Below are positions 58,219-64,000 of a stretch of 64,000 bases of DNA, one piece after another. The DNA lies in contig NZ_JALKCH010000006.1 in the NCBI RefSeq assembly GCF_023016805.1, positions 62,001 through 126,000 on the forward strand, in the 5' to 3' direction. Made by a program: the position numbers and the translations under genes. Positions within the stretch are counted from its first letter, which is position 1. Every line of letters starts with the position of its first letter. This DNA is from Ancylobacter crimeensis. GTDB taxonomy: Bacteria; Pseudomonadota; Alphaproteobacteria; Rhizobiales; Xanthobacteraceae. Under the pieces are notes generated by a model, which worked only from the letters and a program-made list of their open reading frames with translations, searched no databases and was not told the origin of the DNA.

Positions 58219-59205
58219 ATGCTGAACACGTTTTTCCGCCGGCACGTCGCCGGCGCGCTGTGCGGGACGGTGCTGGCGGCGCTCGCCTCGCAGGCGGCCT
58301 TCGCAGGCAAGATCTCCATCGGCCACACGATCTGGGTCGGCTACGGCCCGCTCTATCTCGCCAAGGAGCTCGGCTACTTCAAGGAAAACGGCGTCGACGT
58401 CGAGTTTCAGGTGGTGGACGATTCCGCGCTCGCCATGGCGGCACAGGCCGCCGGCAAGCTCTCCGGCACCGCGACCACGATCGACGAGATCCTGAAGTAC
58501 CGCTCCGACAAGTTCTGCTTCAAGGCGGTCGGCGTGTTCGACGAGAGCCATGGCGGCGACGGCATGGTGACCACCAGCGCCATCAACAGCCTCGACGACC
58601 TCAAGGGCAAGACGGTCGCGATGAACGAGGGCTCGACCTCGCAGTTCTGGTTCTCCTACCTGCTCAAGAAGAAGGCCATCCCGCTGAAGGAGATCGAGGT
58701 GCTCAACATGAGCGCCGACGCCGCCGCGGCCGCCTTCATCGCCGGACAGGTTCCCGCCGCGGTGACCTGGGAGCCCAACCTCACTCTGGTGAGGACCAAG
58801 AATGTCGGCAAGGTGCTGACCTCCAGCGCCGATACTCCCGGCGTCATCGTCGACGTGCTGGAGCTGTCCTGCTCGGTGATCGAGAAGCAGCCCAAGGACG
58901 TGAAGGGCTTCCTCGACGCGCTCTACAAGGCGGTCGACTACATGAAGGCCAACCCGGAGAAGGCCAACGCCATCATGGCCAAGGGCGTCGGCGGCTACCT
59001 CAAGGATCCGAAGGACTTCGCCGACGCCGCCGCGGGCGTGAAGTTCTACGACAAGCCGATGACCATCGACTATCTGGGCACCAAGGAGAAGCCGGGCCCG
59101 ATCGCCGACGTGATCAAGCTCGGCAACGAGATCTGGTCCGATCTCGGCAAGATGAAGAGCACCGTCACCTACGATCAGGTCGTGGATTCCGGCCACCTCA
59201 AGTGA
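58219..59205 (+). CDS. ABC importer substrate-binding protein (NitT/TauT/SsuA type)
   Basis: A 328-residue periplasmic protein with signal peptide (residues 1-29, 'ALASQAAFAG'). 'GYGPLYLAKELGYFKENGVDVEF', broken by no gaps, is the classic opening of nitrate/sulfonate/taurine-type binding proteins; 'DDLKGKTVAMNEGSTSQFW' and 'AAVTWEPNL' follow. GAGGA precedes the ATG. It delivers the solute to the permease and ATPase encoded next. The ligand cannot be read; sulfonates, pyrimidine precursors and aromatic acids are all known for the family. Confidence 0.92.
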   Translation: MLNTFFRRHVAGALCGTVLAALASQAAFAGKISIGHTIWVGYGPLYLAKELGYFKENGVDVEFQVVDDSALAMAAQAAGKLSGTATTIDEILKYRSDKFCFKAVGVFDESHGGDGMVTTSAINSLDDLKGKTVAMNEGSTSQFWFSYLLKKKAIPLKEIEVLNMSADAAAAAFIAGQVPAAVTWEPNLTLVRTKNVGKVLTSSADTPGVIVDVLELSCSVIEKQPKDVKGFLDALYKAVDYMKANPEKANAIMAKGVGGYLKDPKDFADAAAGVKFYDKPMTIDYLGTKEKPGPIADVIKLGNEIWSDLGKMKSTVTYDQVVDSGHLK

Positions 59206-59301
59206 GGACGGGCGGGCGTCTGCCCGCCGCGCACCATCTGCCGCCGGCCGGCTCCCTCGCGGCGCCGGCCGGCACCGCCCTCCGATGCCGACGGAAGAGC
59301 C

Positions 59302-60105
59302 ATGGCCCGCAAGACCTCCCTCCTCGACCAGTGCCTGACGCCCAAGGCCGAGATTCCGACGGCCCTCAAATTCACCGTTTCCGCCGTCACCTGGGTGGCG
59401 GTGATCGGGGTGTGGTCGATTCTCACCTATGGCGGCTTCATGCAGGACATCTTCCTGCCCTCGCCGACGCAGGTGACCGACGCCTTCTTCCGCCTGCTCG
59501 ACGACGGCACCCTGGGCCAGCACATCTGGGCGAGCGTGCAGGTGGTGGTCACCGGCTTCGTCATCTCCTCCATCGTCGCCGTCCCGCTCGGCCTGCTGAT
59601 GGGCACGTTCAAGGTGGTGCAGGCCGCGCTCGAGCCGCTGGTGAACTTCATCCGCTACCTGCCGGTCACGTCCTTCGTGCCGCTGTTCATCCTGTGGATC
59701 GGCATCGGCATCGAGCAGCGGATCATGGTCATCATCTTCGGCACCTTCTTCCAGCAACTCGTGATGATCGCGGACGTCTCGCGCAGCGTGCCGAAGGATC
59801 TGCTGAACGCCTCCTACACGCTCGGCGCCTCGCGGCGCGACGCGCTGCTCCACGTCCTCACCCCGGCGGCGCTGCCCGGCATCATCGACACGCTGCGCGT
59901 CACCATGGGCTGGGCCTGGACCTATCTCGTGGTCGCCGAACTGGTCGCCGCCTCCTCGGGCCTCGGCTACATCTCGATGAAGGCCATGCGCGGCTTCCAG
60001 GTCGACGTGATCTTCCTCGCCATCGCCATCATCGGCCTTCTGGGACTGCTCACCGACCTCGTCTTCCGCCTGTTCCGCATGCGGCTGGTGGCGTGGGCGA
60101 ACTGA
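59302..60105 (+). CDS. ABC importer permease (NitT/TauT type)
   Basis: A 267-residue inner-membrane permease with six helices. The EAA-like loop that docks to the ATPase reads 'ASYTLGASRRDALLHVLTPAALPGI', and 'GWAWTYLVVAELVAASSGLG' is typical of SsuC/TauC. GGAAG lies five bases before the ATG. It is the middle gene of a binding protein-permease-ATPase operon. Confidence 0.93.
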   Translation: MARKTSLLDQCLTPKAEIPTALKFTVSAVTWVAVIGVWSILTYGGFMQDIFLPSPTQVTDAFFRLLDDGTLGQHIWASVQVVVTGFVISSIVAVPLGLLMGTFKVVQAALEPLVNFIRYLPVTSFVPLFILWIGIGIEQRIMVIIFGTFFQQLVMIADVSRSVPKDLLNASYTLGASRRDALLHVLTPAALPGIIDTLRVTMGWAWTYLVVAELVAASSGLGYISMKAMRGFQVDVIFLAIAIIGLLGLLTDLVFRLFRMRLVAWAN

Positions 60106-60148
60106 GCGGCGAACGGAGCCGGCGAACCCTTTTGCGAGAGATTTCCCG

Positions 60149-60982
60149 ATGAGCGTTGCAGTCGCCCCCAAGACCGGCCCGTACCCGGCCCAACCGGAAC
60201 CGGCCGGCCCGCATCTGTCGATCAAGGACGTGCGCCTCGAATACAAGGCGCGCACCGGCAAGAGCGTGCTCGCCATCGACCGGATTTCGATCGAGGTGCC
60301 GGACAACGAATTCGCCGTCATCGTCGGGCCGTCCGGCTGCGGCAAGTCGAGCCTGCTCTACCTCGTCGCCGGCCTCGCCGAACCGACCGAAGGGCACATC
60401 CTGCTGGACGGCACCGAGGTGAACGGCCCAGGCGCCGACCGGGGCATGGTGTTCCAGTCCTACACGCTGTTCCCGTGGCTCACGGTCCGCGAAAACGTCG
60501 AGTTCGGCCTCAAGCGCCGCAAGGTGCCGGCGGAGGAGCGCGAGCGGATCGTCAGCCAATACCTGAACGACACCGGCCTCGCCGCCTTCCATGACGCCTA
60601 TCCCAAGCAGCTCTCCGGCGGCATGATGCAGCGCGTGGCCATCGCCCGGGCGCTGGCCAATGATCCGCGCATCCTGCTGATGGACGAGCCGTTCGGCGCG
60701 TTGGACAGCCAGACCCGCACCTCGATGCAGAAGCTGCTGCTCAAGGTTTGGGAGCAGCACCAGAAGACGGTGCTGTTCGTCACCCACGACATCGACGAGG
60801 CGATCCTGCTGGGCGACCGCATCTATGTCATGACCGCCCGGCCGGGCCGGCTGAAGGAGGAGATCGTGGTGCCGATTCCGCGGCCGCGCTCGCTCGACAT
60901 GGTAATGGAGCCGGAATTCATCGCGGTGAAGCGCCGGATCCTCGAACTGCTGAAGAACGAGATCAAGGACGACGAGCACTGA
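60149..60982 (+). CDS. ABC importer ATPase (NitT/TauT type)
   Basis: A 277-residue ATPase. Walker A is 'GPSGCGKSS', the Q loop 'VFQSYTLFPWLTV', the signature 'LSGGMMQRVAIARAL', Walker B 'ILLMDEPFGALD' and the switch His is in 'FVTHDIDEA'. Met replaces the common Arg in LSGGMRQR, a minor variant. It drives the importer formed with the two preceding genes. Confidence 0.94.
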   Translation: MSVAVAPKTGPYPAQPEPAGPHLSIKDVRLEYKARTGKSVLAIDRISIEVPDNEFAVIVGPSGCGKSSLLYLVAGLAEPTEGHILLDGTEVNGPGADRGMVFQSYTLFPWLTVRENVEFGLKRRKVPAEERERIVSQYLNDTGLAAFHDAYPKQLSGGMMQRVAIARALANDPRILLMDEPFGALDSQTRTSMQKLLLKVWEQHQKTVLFVTHDIDEAILLGDRIYVMTARPGRLKEEIVVPIPRPRSLDMVMEPEFIAVKRRILELLKNEIKDDEH

Positions 60983-61046
60983 GCCTTCATACGCGGCCCG
61001 CCCTTCGGGAACAGGCCGCGGATCCGGCGATGGCGGGTCGATGCGC

Positions 61047-61844
61047 TTACGCCAGCCGCGCCACCGCCCGTCGGGCCATCACCCATGCGAGACGGGCGCG
61101 ATAGGCGCCGCTGCCGTGGATGTCGGCGATCATGTCCTCCGCCGGCAGTTGCAGGCCGTCCAATGCCGAGACGATGAAGCCGGCTTCCAGCGCCGTCTCG
61201 GCCTCCTCCCAGCGGAACACCCCGGACTGGCCGGCCCCGGTCACCGCCACGCGAACGCCGTCCGCCGTTTCCGCGACCATCACTCCGGCCATGGCGTAGC
61301 GCGACGCGGGGTTGGGAAACTTCTCATAGGCTGCACGGCGCGGGATCGGAAACCGCACCGCGACGATCGCCTCGTCCGGCTCCAGCGCGGTCTCGAAGAG
61401 GCCGAGGAAGAAGAGCCCCGCCGGAATCTCACGCCCGCTGGTCAGGATCACCGCATCGAAGGCGAGGCAGGCGGCAGGATAATCGGCGGTGGGATCATTA
61501 TTGGCGAGGGATCCGCCGAGGGTGCCGCGATTGCGCACCGCCGGATCGCCGATAAGCCCGGCGAGGCCAGCCAGCGCGGGCAGCACCGCACGCAGCCCGG
61601 CATGTTCGGCGACATCGGCATGCGGTGTCATCGCTCCGATCGTCACGCTCCCCGGCCCCACCGCGATCCCCCGCAGAGATGCGATCCCGGCGAGATCGAC
61701 CAACCCGCCCGGTGCGGCCAGGCGCTGCTTCAGCGTCGGGATCAGCGTCTGCCCCCCGGCGAGGAATTTGATGTCGTCACCGGCCGCGACGAGCACGCGG
61801 GCCGCATCAAGGCTGTCCGGGCGATGATAGTCGAAGGGAAACAT
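61047..61844 (-). CDS. FAD-binding (CoxM/CutM-like) subunit of a molybdenum hydroxylase
   Basis: A 265-residue medium subunit of the xanthine dehydrogenase/CO dehydrogenase family. FAD-binding motifs are '[16 protein letters not shown]' and '[20 protein letters not shown]'. It carries electrons from the iron-sulfur subunit to an acceptor. GAGAAG lies six bases before the ATG. The 2Fe-2S subunit gene lies 18 bases upstream, but no large molybdenum subunit gene follows before the convergent ABC ATPase, so the enzyme is incomplete here. Confidence 0.92.
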   Translation of the reverse strand: MFPFDYHRPDSLDAARVLVAAGDDIKFLAGGQTLIPTLKQRLAAPGGLVDLAGIASLRGIAVGPGSVTIGAMTPHADVAEHAGLRAVLPALAGLAGLIGDPAVRNRGTLGGSLANNDPTADYPAACLAFDAVILTSGREIPAGLFFLGLFETALEPDEAIVAVRFPIPRRAAYEKFPNPASRYAMAGVMVAETADGVRVAVTGAGQSGVFRWEEAETALEAGFIVSALDGLQLPAEDMIADIHGSGAYRARLAWVMARRAVARLA

Positions 61845-61862
61845 CGGTCGCTTCTCGCGGGC

Positions 61863-62387
<525 letters not shown>

Positions 62388-62782
62388 CGCTGTTCTCCTC
62401 CTGCTTGCGCTCCCGCACGCACGTCGCAACGCCCGTGCCAGCCTTTCGGCAGGCGGCGATCGGTTTCACGCCGCTCCCGGCCACCGGAGGACACCGTCGA
62501 TGCGATCATCTGCATCGAAATACGGCGCCATCTGCCCAATGATTGATCGTGACAAGCGTTGGATATGACGTCTGATTTCGACAATGGAATATGGTGATAC
62601 GGCACATAGGATGATGACGACCGATAGCACGCAGATGACGCGATGGCCGGCGACCACGGCTCCGTCTCTCCTCAACAGATCCGCCAACCGCCGGCAGCAT
62701 CGGTGGCGCCGCACGCATTGCCGCCGACAGAAGCGGAAGGAACAGCCGCGCCTGATTATTTAACCGATTGACACTCTTGCAA
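62388..62782. other. Intergenic region upstream of the CoxS-like gene
   Basis: About 395 bases containing the divergent promoters. A TTGACA hexamer at 62768-62773 points rightwards, with a poor -10 match 17 bases on (GATTTT). I see no gene in it. Confidence 0.4.
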
Positions 62783-62820
62783 AGACAGCAGATTTTGTCT
62801 GAATGGTACTATAGATAGTA
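62783..62820. promoter_or_regulatory. Two adjacent inverted repeats before the CoA-transferase operon
   Basis: AGACA (62783-62787) with TGTCT (62796-62800), then TACTAT (62807-62812) with ATAGTA (62815-62820). Both are perfect dyads lying between a TTGACA box and the first gene, in a locally AT-rich stretch. They look like operator half-sites. The second dyad touches an in-frame ATG at 62820 that I do not take as the start. Confidence 0.45.
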
Positions 62821-62879
62821 TGACATTCATCATCGTGAAACCCGGACATCGGGACACGTCCGACCCCCACAGGACGCGC

Positions 62880-63089
62880 ATGAACCCGTTTGACCTCCCC
62901 ACCGAGATCGTGGATCCGGCCGTCCATCGCCGCACGGTGACCCACCTTGCCGAGCGCGGCATCGCGGTCGAGGATTTCGAGCGCCGCCGGCACGCCTCGT
63001 TCCGGAAGGGGGTGACCGACCGGCTCGCCGCCCATGACGAACGCATCACCGCCATGAACCGCGACGCCGGCGTCGCGACGGCAGCCTGA
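62880..63089 (+). CDS. Small protein of unknown function before a CoA-transferase gene
   Basis: A 69-residue protein from the ATG at 62880, five bases after AGGA; an in-frame ATG at 62820 has no ribosome site. It is charged and helical ('VHRRTVTHLAERGIAVEDFERRRH'), without signal, membrane segment or cysteine. I do not recognise a family. The CoA-transferase ATG follows 10 bases after its stop, so it is probably a pathway-specific accessory protein. Confidence 0.6.
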   Translation: MNPFDLPTEIVDPAVHRRTVTHLAERGIAVEDFERRRHASFRKGVTDRLAAHDERITAMNRDAGVATAA

Positions 63090-63099
63090 GGAGACGGGG

Positions 63100-64000
63100 A
63101 TGGACAGCACCGGCGAACGGCGCGGCGGCGTCACGCCCTATCTCGAACTGCGCGCGGCGACCCGCGACCGCGACCGCTCGCTGCGCGACAAGGTGATGTC
63201 GCTGGAAGAGGCGGCGAAGCTCGTCTCCGATGGAGAGCACGTCTCGCTCGGCGGCTGCACGGCCTCGCGCACCCCCTTCGCGATGATCTGGGCGCTGATC
63301 CGGCGGGGCGTGAAGGACCTCGCCGTCTCGCGCTCCATCATCTCCACCGAGGGCGACCTGCTGTTCGCCTCCGGGGCGTCCCGCCACATCATGACGAGCT
63401 GGTTCAGCCAGGGCATCGTCTGGGGCGTCTCCAAGGTCATGCGGGCCCACACCGAGAGCGGCCGCGCCCGCTTCGAGGAGTGGAGCCACATGGCGATGGG
63501 CCTGCGCTACAAGGCAGGAGCCATGGGCGTGCCCTTCATGCCGATGCGCTCCATGCTGGGCTCGGGCGTGCTGGACCGCGCCGAGGGCGCACGCACCATG
63601 GAATGCCCCTTCACCGGCGAAACGCTGCTGCTGGTGCCCGCGCTCAATCCCGACGTCGCGCTCATCCATGTCCAGCGCTGCGACGCCTATGGCAACGCCC
63701 AGCTCGACGGCCTGACCTTCATGGATGTCGACATGGCGATGGCGGCGAAGCGCGTCATCCTCACCACCGAGCGCATCGTCTCCAACGAACAGATCCGCCG
63801 CGCGCCCGACCAGACCAAGATCGGCTTCTTCACCGTGGATGCCGTTGTAGAGGTGCCGTTCGGCTCGGCGCCCCATGAGTGCTACGGCATCTATGAGCCC
63901 TTCTACGGCCATATGGATCTCTATGCGGCAATGACCGCGAAAGATCCCGATGCCGGTGCCAAGGCCTATCTCGAGCGCTTCTATCACGAACCGAAGAACT
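63100..64000 (+). CDS. CoA-transferase subunit A, GctA-like (partial)
   Basis: About 300 residues are visible before the right edge. The ATG follows GAGGAG at seven bases. 'VSDGEHVSLGGCTASRTPFAM' is the type I CoA-transferase alpha start, and 'NPDVALIHVQRCDAYGNAQLDG' is the conserved block near 190, as in glutaconate CoA-transferase subunit A and related aromatic- or steroid-pathway enzymes. A beta subunit should follow outside the window. The acyl substrate cannot be told from this part. Confidence 0.88.
   Translation, partial: MDSTGERRGGVTPYLELRAATRDRDRSLRDKVMSLEEAAKLVSDGEHVSLGGCTASRTPFAMIWALIRRGVKDLAVSRSIISTEGDLLFASGASRHIMTSWFSQGIVWGVSKVMRAHTESGRARFEEWSHMAMGLRYKAGAMGVPFMPMRSMLGSGVLDRAEGARTMECPFTGETLLLVPALNPDVALIHVQRCDAYGNAQLDGLTFMDVDMAMAAKRVILTTERIVSNEQIRRAPDQTKIGFFTVDAVVEVPFGSAPHECYGIYEPFYGHMDLYAAMTAKDPDAGAKAYLERFYHEPKN

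Overview
The window is GC-rich, tightly packed bacterial DNA with many ATGA start/stop overlaps. The exopolysaccharide genes (ExoY-, ExoP- and ExoF-like), a HutD protein, NitT/TauT-type transport genes and plasmid-type ParB/DUF932 remnants beside a tRNA suggest an alphaproteobacterium of the Hyphomicrobiales. Xanthobacteraceae is my best guess, but there is no 16S or other marker here to prove it.

Region 1 (1-10017, minus strand) is one operon. It encodes a giant multicopper oxidase of about 2,080 residues, a small protein of unknown function, a secreted beta-propeller protein, an SCO/SenC copper chaperone or thiol protein, and a cytochrome c fused to a periplasmic binding protein that runs off the left edge. 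Together they look like an exported oxidase with its copper and electron-transfer partners; Mn(II) or another metal or organic reductant is a plausible but unproven substrate.

Region 2 (10774-41743) is an exopolysaccharide locus of the Wzx/Wzy type. It holds a Wzz/BY-kinase-like protein, an ExoY-like initiating sugar transferase, a Wzy-like polymerase, a Wzx flippase, four glycosyltransferases, an ExoF-like outer-membrane export protein and a secreted glycoside hydrolase. Set inside it (15029-28932, minus strand) is a four-gene NRPS-PKS cluster: A-PCP; KS-AT-ACP-aminotransferase-C-A-PCP; C-PCP-TE; and an alpha/beta hydrolase. Its order predicts an amino acid (Val-like code) extended by malonate, aminated at the beta-keto carbon, joined to a second amino acid and released by a Cys-type thioesterase. 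A LuxR-type regulator with a degenerate receiver lies between the Wzz-kinase gene and this cluster.

Region 3 (41871-46156) handles short-chain amides. It has a single open frame joining an AraC-family regulator to a complete acetamidase/formamidase, and divergently two small XapX membrane proteins and a second, stand-alone acetamidase.

Region 4 (46157-47201) is a scar: fragments of DUF932 and ParB plasmid-type genes, a (CT)n microsatellite and a tRNA-Gly(GCC) gene, as expected at the edge of a decayed integrated element.

Region 5 (47463-64000) is catabolic. aguB-aguA convert agmatine to putrescine. A seven-gene minus-strand operon (HpaB-type monooxygenase, flavin reductase, ArgE-like deacetylase, RidA, DUF1028, GlcG/HbpS, AroQ-like) faces a divergent LysR regulator and looks like an uncharacterised oxidative/hydrolytic pathway. 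Then follow HutD, a GhrA-like 2-hydroxyacid dehydrogenase, a complete NitT/TauT-type ABC importer, CoxM- and CoxS-like molybdenum hydroxylase subunits with no large subunit nearby, a small unknown protein and a CoA-transferase subunit A cut by the right edge.
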